A stretch of DNA of 20,004 nucleotides, taken from an uncultured Bacillota bacterium. Its GTDB lineage: Bacteria; Bacillota_I; Bacilli_A; RF39; UBA660. Positions 13,477-20,004 of the stretch are shown one piece after another. Made by a program: the position numbers and the translations under genes. The stretch's first letter is position 1; each line of letters opens with the position of its first letter. Below the pieces are notes generated by a model. That model was given only the letters and a program-made list of their open reading frames with translations. It ran no database searches and was not told where the DNA came from. Location: positions 1 through 20,004 of the forward strand of contig CAJKKJ010000002.1 in NCBI GenBank assembly GCA_905200435.1, written 5' to 3'.

Positions 13477-14853
13477 ATGATAAAAAATGCTTTTGCATAT
13501 GTAACAAGAAAAAGTTTAAAATCAATAATATTATTATTAGTTATTATGGCTATGTCAACACTTAGTCTGATTAGCTTGGCAATTAAAGATGCTACTAATA
13601 GAGCTTCAGAGGAAACTTTTAAAAATATAACAAATAGTTTTTCTATGGAAATAAATAGAAGAGTTAATCTTGGAACACCAAGAGGTGGAGGAAATATAAA
13701 AGGAAAAGACATAGAAAAAATAGCTGAATCTGAAGATATTTCCTCTTTTGTAAAGAGAATAAATAGTGTAGCTGATTTGGTAGATAATGATATTATAGAA
13801 ACTAAAAAAACAATTGCAAATCAATCACCAGAAAGAGCAGAAAATTTTAAAAGAACAGTTATGCTAACAGGAGTTAATGATTCATCAAAAGAAAATAAAT
13901 TTGTGTCAGGAGCTTACAAATTAATAGAAGGAGAACATTTGGAAGAAAATGACAAAAGTAAGATTTTAATACATAAAGACTTAGCTGAAAAAAACAATTT
14001 GAAAATTGGAGATAAAATAAAAATTAAGTCCAATTTATTTGATGCAGATAATGAAAAAGGAGCAAATGAAACACTAGAAGTAGAAATAAAAGGAATTTTC
14101 GATGGACACAATAAAAGTAGTGTAACTTCTGCACAAGAACTTTACGAAAATACATTAATAACAGATTTAGATACAGCTGCAAAAGTTTATGGAAACACAG
14201 AAGATACTGCAGTATATCAAGATGCAACATTTTTTGTAAAAGGTGATAAAAATTTGGATCAAGTCATTAAAAATATTAAAAAACTTGATATAAATTGGAA
14301 ACAATACAATTTAATTAAAAGTTCAACAAATTATCCAGCACTACAACAATCAATATCTGGTATATATTCAATAGCAAACAAATTATTTGCTGGTTCATTA
14401 ATATTTGCAGGTATTACAGTTTCATTATTATTACTTTTATGGATGAATGCTAGAAAAAAAGAAATAGCAATTTTTCTATCATTAGGAATATCAAAATTGA
14501 AAATTTTTGGACAATTTGTTATTGAGCTAGTATTTATATCTATTCCTGCATATATAGGATCATATTTTTTAGCAGTTTATGCAGGAAACATGATAGGAAA
14601 TAATATATTAAATAAAGTTACTGGCAATATAACAAAACAAATAGCAAAGCAATCGGCATCTAGTGGACTTGGTGGAGGAGCAGAAGTAGACGGCTTTAAT
14701 AAAACTCTAACAAGCTTAGATATTAATATATTACCAAAATCAATAATATATGTAATTTTATTTATGTCTTTGGTACTTATAATATCTTTAGTGATATCAT
14801 CTATAAGTAGTTTAAAAAAGAGTCCAAAGGAATTGTTAATTGATACAAAGTAG
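13477..14853 (+). CDS. MacB/FtsX-type ABC permease B
   Basis: The 458 residues have the same plan as permease A: helix 1 (about 15-36), a large extracytoplasmic domain with KLIEGEHLEENDKSKILIHK matching the corresponding stretch of permease A, then helices with the loop ARKKEIAIFLSLGISKLKIF. The two permeases are clearly paralogues from an old duplication. This copy has a longer Gly/Ser-rich insert before the third helix (SASSGLGGGAEVDGF). AGGAGGT (13464-13470) fits ATG 13477; the TTG at 13474 is rejected. It is the last gene of the three-gene unit. Confidence 0.87.
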   Translation: MIKNAFAYVTRKSLKSIILLLVIMAMSTLSLISLAIKDATNRASEETFKNITNSFSMEINRRVNLGTPRGGGNIKGKDIEKIAESEDISSFVKRINSVADLVDNDIIETKKTIANQSPERAENFKRTVMLTGVNDSSKENKFVSGAYKLIEGEHLEENDKSKILIHKDLAEKNNLKIGDKIKIKSNLFDADNEKGANETLEVEIKGIFDGHNKSSVTSAQELYENTLITDLDTAAKVYGNTEDTAVYQDATFFVKGDKNLDQVIKNIKKLDINWKQYNLIKSSTNYPALQQSISGIYSIANKLFAGSLIFAGITVSLLLLLWMNARKKEIAIFLSLGISKLKIFGQFVIELVFISIPAYIGSYFLAVYAGNMIGNNILNKVTGNITKQIAKQSASSGLGGGAEVDGFNKTLTSLDINILPKSIIYVILFMSLVLIISLVISSISSLKKSPKELLIDTK

Positions 14854-14880
14854 AATTCAAAATAATAACTTATTTTCTTG

Positions 14881-14908
14881 TTTACAATTTTTTATATAAT
14901 AGTATAAT
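14881..14908 (+). promoter_or_regulatory. Promoter of the second desulfoferrodoxin gene
   Basis: TTTACA (14881-14886), 16 bases, TATAAT (14903-14908), then AAAGGAGGAG (14917-14926) and ATG 14932. The surrounding A/T dyad is only vaguely like a PerR site, so no regulator is assigned. Confidence 0.6.
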
Positions 14909-14931
14909 ATTAATAAAAGGAGGAGTTTTAA

Positions 14932-15312
14932 ATGAAAGAAAATGCAAAATTTTTAAAATGTCCAATATGTGACAATATAATAGAATTAATTGATGGAGAT
15001 GTACAAAATATAACTTGTTGTGGTAGAAAAATGGAAGAAATGAAAGCTAATACTACAGATGCAGCAACGGAAAAACATATACCAATATACAAAAAAGTAG
15101 AAGATGAAATAGTAGTAAGTGTTGGAGAAGTAGAACATCCAATGGAAAAGGAACATTATATAATGTGGATTGCACAAGTATCAGAAAATAGAATAACTCG
15201 TGTAAAATTATATCCAGAGCAAGCAACGGAAACTAGATTTCCATATATATCTGGTGCAACATTATATGCTTATTGCAACAAACATGGATTATGGAAAACA
15301 ACAATAAAATAG
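14932..15312 (+). CDS. dfx: Desulfoferrodoxin (superoxide reductase)
   Basis: This 126-residue protein has the exact length and spacing of classical desulfoferrodoxin: center I Cys10, Cys13, Cys29 and Cys30; center II Glu47 and His49 in EKHIP, His69 and His75 in HPMEKEHYIMWI, and Cys115 and His118 in CNKHGLW. All ligands for both iron sites are present. It has its own promoter and one of the strongest ribosome binding sites in the window, so it is probably well expressed. It is the standard-type partner of the divergent copy at 11052; the two flank the ABC cassette. Confidence 0.93.
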   Translation: MKENAKFLKCPICDNIIELIDGDVQNITCCGRKMEEMKANTTDAATEKHIPIYKKVEDEIVVSVGEVEHPMEKEHYIMWIAQVSENRITRVKLYPEQATETRFPYISGATLYAYCNKHGLWKTTIK

Positions 15313-15329
15313 TAAATAGCTATAAGTAG

Positions 15330-15370
15330 GGTAGATAATCATTGAAATTATCTATCTTTTATTATATAAC
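15330..15370 (+). promoter_or_regulatory. Composite terminator-promoter module, copy 3
   Basis: GGTAGATAAT (15330-15339) pairs with ATTATCTATC (15347-15356), then TTTTATT. TTGAAA (15342-15347) sits in the loop, and TATAAC (15365-15370) follows after exactly 17 bases. It ends the desulfoferrodoxin gene. The bases from 15321 to about 15392 are a near copy of 19889-19955. Confidence 0.65.
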
Positions 15371-15393
15371 CATAACAAAAATTAGTGAATTGT

Positions 15394-15465
15394 ATGATAA
15401 AAAATAAAAAGTTAAGTTTAAGTGCTAAAATTCTAGTTAAAAATGGTAGATTAAAGTTAAAATAA
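15394..15465 (+). other. 23-codon remnant after module copy 3
   Basis: ATG 15394 opens MIKNKKLSLSAKILVKNGRL ending in KLK-TAA. The matching repeat copy at 19889 leads into a gene starting MKNKKIGIG (19977), so this may be the decayed start of a related gene. It has lost the GAGGAGG ribosome binding site seen there. Probably not translated. Confidence 0.3.
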
Positions 15466-15467
15466 AT

Positions 15468-15485
15468 ATTAAGATATATCTTAAT
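15468..15485. promoter_or_regulatory. 18-bp perfect palindrome
   Basis: ATTAAGATATATCTTAAT is its own reverse complement without a spacer, in the 340-base gap 15313-15653. A spacer-free dyad is more typical of a protein-binding site than of a hairpin. No regulator can be named. Confidence 0.4.
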
Positions 15486-15505
15486 TTATTTTAATATGGA
15501 AGGAA

Positions 15506-15610
15506 ATGAGTGAGATATTTGAAATTACTTTAGATGATTTAATAAAAGATACAGAGCCTAATATTGATAAAAATAATAACTTTTTTCTTTCATGGTGTGA
15601 ATTTTTATAA
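15506..15610 (+). CDS. 34-residue unknown ORF
   Basis: ATG 15506 directly after GGAAGGAA (very tight spacing) encodes MSEIFEITLDDLIKDTEPNI, then DKNNNFFLSWCEFL and TAA. It is an acidic peptide with no known family; it could be a gene fragment or chance. It is listed because it fills the gap between the palindrome and the next promoter. Confidence 0.25.
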   Translation: MSEIFEITLDDLIKDTEPNIDKNNNFFLSWCEFL

Positions 15611-15614
15611 TTTG

Positions 15615-15623
15615 TGTTATAAT
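15615..15623 (+). promoter_or_regulatory. Extended -10 promoter of the metallo-hydrolase operon
   Basis: TGTTATAAT (15615-15623) is a perfect extended -10 (TG-N-TATAAT) with no clear -35. AAAGGAGG (15643-15650) and the first gene of the operon follow. Confidence 0.6.
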
Positions 15624-15653
15624 GCTAATGTATATAAAAAAAGGAGGATATAA

Positions 15654-16289
15654 ATGTTAGAAAATATAGAAGTTTTATACCATAGTAGTATAAGAATTAA
15701 CAAAGAAAAAACAATTTATATAGATCCATTTAAAATAGATAGAAATTATAATGATGCAGATATTGTTTTTATAACACACGACCATTATGATCACTATTCT
15801 GAGGAAGATATAGATAAGGTTATAAATGAAAATACAACTATTATAATACCAGAAGAATTATTAACAAAGCTATTAAAAAAAGGCATAAATAAAAATGCAA
15901 TTATTACAGTAGAGCCAAATGAAAAGTATGTGGTACAAGGAATTAAATTTGAAACAATACCAGCATATAATACAAATAAAACATTTCATCCAAAAGAAAA
16001 TGGTTGGGTTGGTTATATTATTATAATAAATGGTATTAGATATTATATTGCAGGAGATACAGACATTACAGAAGAAAATAAACAAGTAAAGTGTGATGTG
16101 GCTTTTGTTCCAGTTGGAGGAACATATACAATGGATTTTAAAGAAGCAGCAAGTTTAATAAATGAAATAAAATCTAAAATAGCAATTCCAATTCATTATG
16201 GTAGTATAGTTGGAACAGAGCAAGATGCAATAGATTTTATAAGATTATTACATCCAGAAATAAAAGGTATAATTTTAATGAAAAAATAA
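15654..16289 (+). CDS. Metallo-beta-lactamase-fold hydrolase (UlaG-like)
   Basis: The 211-residue protein has the metal site HDHYDH (His42, His44, Asp46, His47), a later Asp in AGDTD and a His in PIHYGS. This is the UlaG/Lactamase_B_3 branch, which includes L-ascorbate-6-phosphate lactonase and many uncharacterised cytoplasmic hydrolases. The short N-terminus (YHSSIRINKEKTIYIDPF) is typical of this branch. AAAGGAGG precedes the ATG. It leads a close-packed group (gaps of about 20 and 9 bases) with a 58-residue unknown protein and an MmcQ/YjbR protein, suggesting an operon; the substrate is unknown. Confidence 0.88.
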   Translation: MLENIEVLYHSSIRINKEKTIYIDPFKIDRNYNDADIVFITHDHYDHYSEEDIDKVINENTTIIIPEELLTKLLKKGINKNAIITVEPNEKYVVQGIKFETIPAYNTNKTFHPKENGWVGYIIIINGIRYYIAGDTDITEENKQVKCDVAFVPVGGTYTMDFKEAASLINEIKSKIAIPIHYGSIVGTEQDAIDFIRLLHPEIKGIILMKK

Positions 16290-16308
16290 ATGAAAGAAGG
16301 AACAAATA

Positions 16309-16485
16309 GTGCAATTTTCAAGCAAAGATATTCAATTATTTAATGAATCAGGAATACATGTAGAAGATAAAAATTATACAAATGATGAAGTTGAAAGATT
16401 AAAAATTAAAGTAACAGATTTTATTGTCAGTCAAAGTACAAAAGATATTGATAAATATAGTAAAAAATTTAGTAGTTTATTATGA
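16309..16485 (+). CDS. Small hypothetical protein with GTG start
   Basis: The 58 residues begin with GTG 16309 behind AAGGAA (16297-16302): QFSSKDIQLFNESGIHVEDK, then NYTNDEVERLKIKVTDFI and a helical C-terminus DKYSKKFSSLL. Upstream the frame is closed by TGA, so GTG is the only likely start. The stop TGA is part of TGAGGA, the ribosome binding site of the next gene, showing translational coupling. I recall similar short proteins in Clostridia but know no function; mostly helical and cytoplasmic. Its coupled position between two intact genes supports it as real. Confidence 0.6.
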   Translation: MQFSSKDIQLFNESGIHVEDKNYTNDEVERLKIKVTDFIVSQSTKDIDKYSKKFSSLL

Positions 16486-16494
16486 GGACAAGAT

Positions 16495-16821
16495 ATGGAT
16501 AAAGAAGAAATAATAAAATATTGTTTAACATTAGAAAATACATATAAAGATTGTCCATTTTCAGATGACTTTGAATCTGTAACAATGAAACATTGTAAAA
16601 ATAAGAAATGGTTTGCATTATTAATGAATGTAAATAATAAGTTATACCTTAATGTTAAGACAGATCCAAATTATTCTGATATATTGAGAAATACTTATGA
16701 TTATATAATACCTGCTTATCATATGAATAAGGAACATTGGAATACAATTATTATAGATGAAAAGGTGGACGAGGATTTAGTAAAAGAATTGATAGAACAA
16801 AGTTATCAATTGACAAAGTAA
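16495..16821 (+). CDS. MmcQ/YjbR family protein
   Basis: The 108-residue cytoplasmic protein has the family layout: an N-terminal helix with EEIIKYCLTLENTYKDCPFS, a beta-sheet segment VTMKHCKNKKWFALLMNV, then LYLNVKTDPNYSDILRN, and a C-terminal IIPAYHMNKEHWNTIIIDE with LIEQSYQLTK. The fold resembles the CyaY/DNA-binding-like type; the role is uncertain, despite frequent annotation as DNA-binding. TGAGGA overlaps the stop of the preceding small gene, so translation is coupled. Confidence 0.85.
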   Translation: MDKEEIIKYCLTLENTYKDCPFSDDFESVTMKHCKNKKWFALLMNVNNKLYLNVKTDPNYSDILRNTYDYIIPAYHMNKEHWNTIIIDEKVDEDLVKELIEQSYQLTK

Positions 16822-16896
16822 AGATAAATACAAATAGTAATTTGAAAGTGAGTTATATAAAAGATAAGAAATAGTATTAGAAAGAAGGGAAAGAAT

Positions 16897-17871
16897 ATGT
16901 GTACAGCAGCAACTTATAAAACGAAAGATTTTTATTTTGGAAGAACATTGGATTATGAATTTTCATATGGAGATGAAGTAACAATAACACCAAGAAACTT
17001 TGAATTTAAATTTAGAGAAGTAGATGACATTAAGAGTCATTATGCGATAATTGGAATGGCATTTGTTACTGAAGATTATCCATTATATTACGATGCAATA
17101 AACGAAAAAGGGTTAGCAATAGCAGGTTTAAATTTTGTTGGAAATGCTCATTATAAAGAAAAACAGGAAGGAAAAGATAATGTTGCTCAATTTGAACTGA
17201 TACCATGGATTTTAAGCCAATGTTCAAATGTAAATCAAGCTAGAAATTTGATTGAAAAAATGAATGTGTTAAATACTCCATTTAGTGATAAATTACCATT
17301 AGCTAGCTTACATTGGATTATTTCCGATAGCACACAATCAATAACTGTAGAGTCTGTTATTGATGGAATAAAAATATATGATAATCCAGTAGGGGTATTA
17401 ACTAATAATCCATCTTTTGATAAGCAAATGTTTGCCTTAAATAATTATATGTATTTATCACCTAAATCTCCAGAGAATAAATTTAGTAAAAAATTAGATC
17501 TAAGTTTATATAGTAGAGGAATGGGAGCAATAGGTCTACCAGGTGATTTATCATCGCAATCAAGATTCATAAGAGTAGCGTATACTAAATTAAATTCTTT
17601 TTCTAAAGAAGATGAAAAATCAAGTGTTAGTCAATTTTTTCACATTTTAGGTAGCGTTGATCAACAAAGAGGATGCTGTGATTTAGGTGATGATAAATTT
17701 GAAATAACAATTTATACATCTTGCTGTAATGTAAATAAGGGAATTTATTATTATACAACATATGATAATCATCAAATAACAGCAGTTGATATGCACAAAG
17801 AAAATCTAGATAGTAATGTACTTATTCGTTATCCTTTGATAAAGGAAGAACAGATAAGAACTCAAAATTAA
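16897..17871 (+). CDS. Choloylglycine (bile salt) hydrolase
   Basis: This Ntn-hydrolase removes glycine or taurine from conjugated bile salts, or the acyl group of penicillin V in related enzymes. At 324 residues it has the normal length of the family. The nucleophile Cys2 directly follows Met1, which is removed during maturation. Other active-site residues follow the Clostridium perfringens enzyme: Arg16 and Asp19 in FGRTLDYEFSYG, Asn79 in AGLNF, Asn170 in VLTNNPSF, and Arg223 in LPGDLSSQSRFIR. The C-terminal motif YTSC...KGIYYYTTYDN also matches bile salt hydrolases well. Cytoplasmic, no signal peptide. AGAAGGGAAAG precedes ATG 16897. This is the best indicator that the host lives in an animal gut. 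Confidence 0.9.
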   Translation: MCTAATYKTKDFYFGRTLDYEFSYGDEVTITPRNFEFKFREVDDIKSHYAIIGMAFVTEDYPLYYDAINEKGLAIAGLNFVGNAHYKEKQEGKDNVAQFELIPWILSQCSNVNQARNLIEKMNVLNTPFSDKLPLASLHWIISDSTQSITVESVIDGIKIYDNPVGVLTNNPSFDKQMFALNNYMYLSPKSPENKFSKKLDLSLYSRGMGAIGLPGDLSSQSRFIRVAYTKLNSFSKEDEKSSVSQFFHILGSVDQQRGCCDLGDDKFEITIYTSCCNVNKGIYYYTTYDNHQITAVDMHKENLDSNVLIRYPLIKEEQIRTQN

Positions 17872-17935
17872 TGTTTATTTATAAAGAAGATAAAAGTATT
17901 ACATATAAAAATGAATTAGTATGAGGAGAAAAAAT

Positions 17936-19414
17936 ATGTGGATGGCAGTAAAAAGAGGAATTGTTGTAGCAATAGGTTTATTAATACAAATTCTATTAAC
18001 ATTATTTATATATTTAAAATTTGGAGAATTTATAAGTATTATTCAAGTAGTTTATGGTTTACTTAGTATTATAATTGTTTTAATGATTATCAAGTATAGT
18101 AAAAGATTAAGTAGCGATTTAATATGGATATTACTGATTATGCTTTTTCCATTAATTGGAACACTTCTATATATCATACTTAGTAATAATATGAAAAGAA
18201 GTAAAGTTTTAAAGAATATTAATGAAAATATAGAAAATGGTCAAAAATACTTAATACAAGATGAATTTATAAAAAAAGAAATCGATACTAAAAATTTAGG
18301 ACAATTAAAATATATAAGTGAATTTGCAGGATTTCCTGTAACGAAAAACAATGAGATAAACTATTATTCTCTTGGTGATGACGTTTATCCTGTTATGTTA
18401 GAAGAACTAAAAAAAGCCAAAAAATTTATTTTTATAGAATATTTCATTATTAATAATGGTACTATGTGGCAAGAAATTTTAGATATATTAAAAGAAAAAG
18501 CAAATTCAGGACTAGATGTAAGAGTATTATATGATGATATGGGTTCTTTTGCTATGCTACCTAGTAATTATCCAAAGTTACTGGGAAAATATGGAATAAA
18601 ATGTATGCAATTTAATAAATTATCGCCATTTGCAGGTATTATTATGAATAATAGAGATCATAGAAAAATGATGATAATTGATGGACATACTGCTTTTTCT
18701 GGTGGAATTAATATTTCAGATGAATATATAAATATAAATAGTAAATTAGGAGTATGGAAAGATAATGGAATTAGGATAAAAGGTGAAGCTGTTTGGAATT
18801 TTACTGTTATGTTTCTAGAAATGTGGAATTCATTTAAAAAATATAATTTTACTGAAAAGTATAAGGAAAATGGTTTCGTTGTACCTTATGGGGAAAGTCC
18901 ATTAGATGATGTTATAACCGGCGAAGATATTTATCTAAATATTATCAATCAAGCGAAAAAGTATGTTTATATTTATACACCTTATTTAATTATTGATACA
19001 GATATGATAAATAGTTTAATCTTAGCTGCAAGAAGAGGAGTAGATGTCAGAATTGTTGTTCCTGGAATACCCGATAAAAAAATTGTATATGATTTAACCT
19101 CTTCTTATTTTTATACATTAATTAAAGGTGGAGTAAAAATTTATACTTATACGAATGGTTTTGTACATAGCAAAGTATTTTTATCCGATGATGAAATAGC
19201 AACTGTAGGAACAATAAACTTAGATTATAGAAGTTTATATTTACATTTTGAATGTGGTATTTATATGAAGGATACAAATGTAATAAAAGATATCAAAAAA
19301 GATTTTGAGGATTCCTTTAAAGAATCACATAAAGTAGATGAAAAAGAAGCAAAAAATGGTTTATTTAAAGGACTATGGCAAGCTATTTTAAGATTATTTG
19401 CTCCAATGATGTAA
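17936..19414 (+). CDS. cls: Cardiolipin synthase (ClsA type)
   Basis: This membrane enzyme joins two phosphatidylglycerol molecules into cardiolipin. At 492 residues it has normal length. Three N-terminal hydrophobic segments (about 10-30, 35-55, 65-88) precede the two phospholipase-D half sites: HRKMMIID (His242, Lys244, Asp249) followed by GGINIS, and HSKVFLSD (His411, Lys413, Asp418) followed by GTINLDYRS. The C-terminus LWQAILRLFAPMM is typical. ATG 17936 with GAGGAG (17924-17929) is preferred to ATG 17921, which overlaps that site. It is transcribed after the bile salt hydrolase with a 60-base gap and no clear terminator between, so co-expression in envelope or bile stress is possible. 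Confidence 0.93.
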   Translation: MWMAVKRGIVVAIGLLIQILLTLFIYLKFGEFISIIQVVYGLLSIIIVLMIIKYSKRLSSDLIWILLIMLFPLIGTLLYIILSNNMKRSKVLKNINENIENGQKYLIQDEFIKKEIDTKNLGQLKYISEFAGFPVTKNNEINYYSLGDDVYPVMLEELKKAKKFIFIEYFIINNGTMWQEILDILKEKANSGLDVRVLYDDMGSFAMLPSNYPKLLGKYGIKCMQFNKLSPFAGIIMNNRDHRKMMIIDGHTAFSGGINISDEYININSKLGVWKDNGIRIKGEAVWNFTVMFLEMWNSFKKYNFTEKYKENGFVVPYGESPLDDVITGEDIYLNIINQAKKYVYIYTPYLIIDTDMINSLILAARRGVDVRIVVPGIPDKKIVYDLTSSYFYTLIKGGVKIYTYTNGFVHSKVFLSDDEIATVGTINLDYRSLYLHFECGIYMKDTNVIKDIKKDFEDSFKESHKVDEKEAKNGLFKGLWQAILRLFAPMM

Positions 19415-19459
19415 ACGATATAATAAAATTAGATAAATAGAAAATTATAATTTGTTGAG

Positions 19460-19497
19460 AAAGCCGTTAAAATGATTTGCTTTTTTCATGATATAAT
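19460..19497 (+). promoter_or_regulatory. Weak terminator followed by extended -10 promoter
   Basis: AAAGC (19460-19464) and GCTTT (19479-19483) with six Ts after the C of the second arm (19481-19486) form a weak terminator after cls. TGATATAAT (19489-19497) is a perfect extended -10 for the gene at 19546. The layout resembles the composite modules but lacks the TTGA box at 17 bases. Confidence 0.45.
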
Positions 19498-19545
19498 ATA
19501 TGGTGTAAACAAAGCCAAAAATAGTAATTTGTAGGGAGGTAATTT

Positions 19546-19869
19546 ATGATAGGAATTTTTGGATTATTGTTAATAGCTATGGTTTTGGTTGTAAAGTTTT
19601 GTAATAAAACATTAAAAATAGTATTATCTATTATAATTATTTTAGCAACAATATATAGTGTTATGATTTCTATTGATATAGACAGAGTAGAAAGTTTTAG
19701 AGAGCCTATTTTTGCAGTAGTTAAGCAAGAAAATGATTTAACTACAAAAACAATAATGTATCAAGGCTTAGGCTATGAAGTTGAACTTGTTAAAGATGTA
19801 ACAAATAACAAGATAATACAAGTAGAGATGTATATGTTTAATAAATGTATAGCTGGAGCAATAGAATAA
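19546..19869 (+). CDS. Small membrane protein of unknown function
   Basis: The 107-residue protein has two hydrophobic segments (about residues 2-17 and 23-43) and a C-terminal extracytoplasmic or cytoplasmic domain of 60 residues. That domain starts ISIDIDRVESFREPIFAVVK, then YQGLGYEVELVKDV and IIQVEMYMFNKCIAGAIE. GGGAGGT precedes ATG 19546. The pattern helix-D-x-x-R/K-hydrophobic-x(3-5)-E-P/E-hydrophobic-F also occurs in the protein at 569, so the two may belong to one loose family of clostridial membrane proteins. No enzymatic motif is visible. A composite module follows at 19896. Confidence 0.7.
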   Translation: MIGIFGLLLIAMVLVVKFCNKTLKIVLSIIIILATIYSVMISIDIDRVESFREPIFAVVKQENDLTTKTIMYQGLGYEVELVKDVTNNKIIQVEMYMFNKCIAGAIE

Positions 19870-19895
19870 TCAGTAATACAAATTACAATAAGTTG

Positions 19896-19937
19896 GGTAG
19901 ATAACCAGTTGAAATTATCTACCTTTTATTATATAAA
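19896..19937 (+). promoter_or_regulatory. Composite terminator-promoter module, copy 4
   Basis: GGTAGATAA (19896-19904) pairs with TTATCTACC (19915-19923), then TTTTATT. TTGAAA (19909-19914) lies at the loop and TATAAA (19932-19937) follows after exactly 17 bases. It ends the gene at 19546 and starts the one at 19977. Confidence 0.7.
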
Positions 19938-19976
19938 CGTAACAAGAATTAGTAATTTATCGAGGAGGTATTTGTA

Positions 19977-20004
19977 ATGAAAAATAAAAAAATTGGTATA
20001 GGTT
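19977..20004 (+). CDS. Start of a gene cut by the window edge
   Basis: GAGGAGGT (19962-19969) followed by ATG 19977 encodes MKNKKIGIG before the edge. The strong ribosome binding site and the promoter of module copy 4 support a real gene. A lysine-rich start turning hydrophobic hints at a signal peptide or membrane anchor; nothing more can be said. Confidence 0.6.

Noticed and set aside
14887-14915. PerR box before the second desulfoferrodoxin gene.
   Set aside because: Only general A/T dyad symmetry; it does not match TTATAATNATTATAA closely enough.

Overview
The window is very AT-rich DNA with Gram-positive style signals: strong AGGAGG-type ribosome binding sites, sigma-A promoters and a LexA/DinR-type SOS box. 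Gene content includes desulfoferrodoxin, a rubrerythrin remnant and a bile salt hydrolase. This points to an anaerobic, probably gut-associated, low-GC Firmicute of the class Clostridia; the genus cannot be told from the sequence. Almost every gene is on the + strand; the one clear exception is a broken surface-protein remnant. I see no rRNA, tRNA, CRISPR array or intact transposase.

Positions 1-5600 are a decaying accessory stretch. They hold a stop-riddled frame; a small structured RNA with its own promoter and terminator and two hairpins whose loops are complementary (candidate guanidine-IV/mepA-type riboswitch); a membrane-anchored hypothetical protein; a YjaB-like acetyltransferase cut by one TAA; a frameshifted small hypothetical gene; an intact membrane-anchored alpha/beta hydrolase; a very acidic protein with a 33-residue duplication; a RhuM-Fic/Doc gene behind a consensus promoter carrying an SOS box but broken by a frameshift; and a minus-strand remnant of an Ig-like (BIG2) surface protein.

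Positions 5600-20004 are mostly intact: a GH77 4-alpha-glucanotransferase; a cytidine-deaminase-like enzyme with a MazG-like pyrophosphohydrolase (nucleotide clean-up pair); a NatAB/YhaQP-type ABC exporter; a PAP2 phosphatase; a rubrerythrin remnant; and a cassette in which two superoxide reductase (desulfoferrodoxin) genes flank a MacB/LolD-type transporter (permease, ATPase, permease). A likely operon follows (UlaG-like metallo-hydrolase, small unknown protein, MmcQ/YjbR protein), then bile salt hydrolase, cardiolipin synthase and a small membrane protein. A further gene starts at the right edge.

A theme across the window is a compact intergenic module: a terminator hairpin whose loop carries a TTGA-type -35 box and whose 3' arm and T-tract form an exact 17-base spacer to a TATAA -10 box. 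Four clear copies plus one degenerate relative mark the borders between transcription units. The functional themes are oxygen and cell-envelope defence (superoxide reductases, rubrerythrin remnant, exporters, bile salt hydrolase, cardiolipin synthase) and house-cleaning enzymes.
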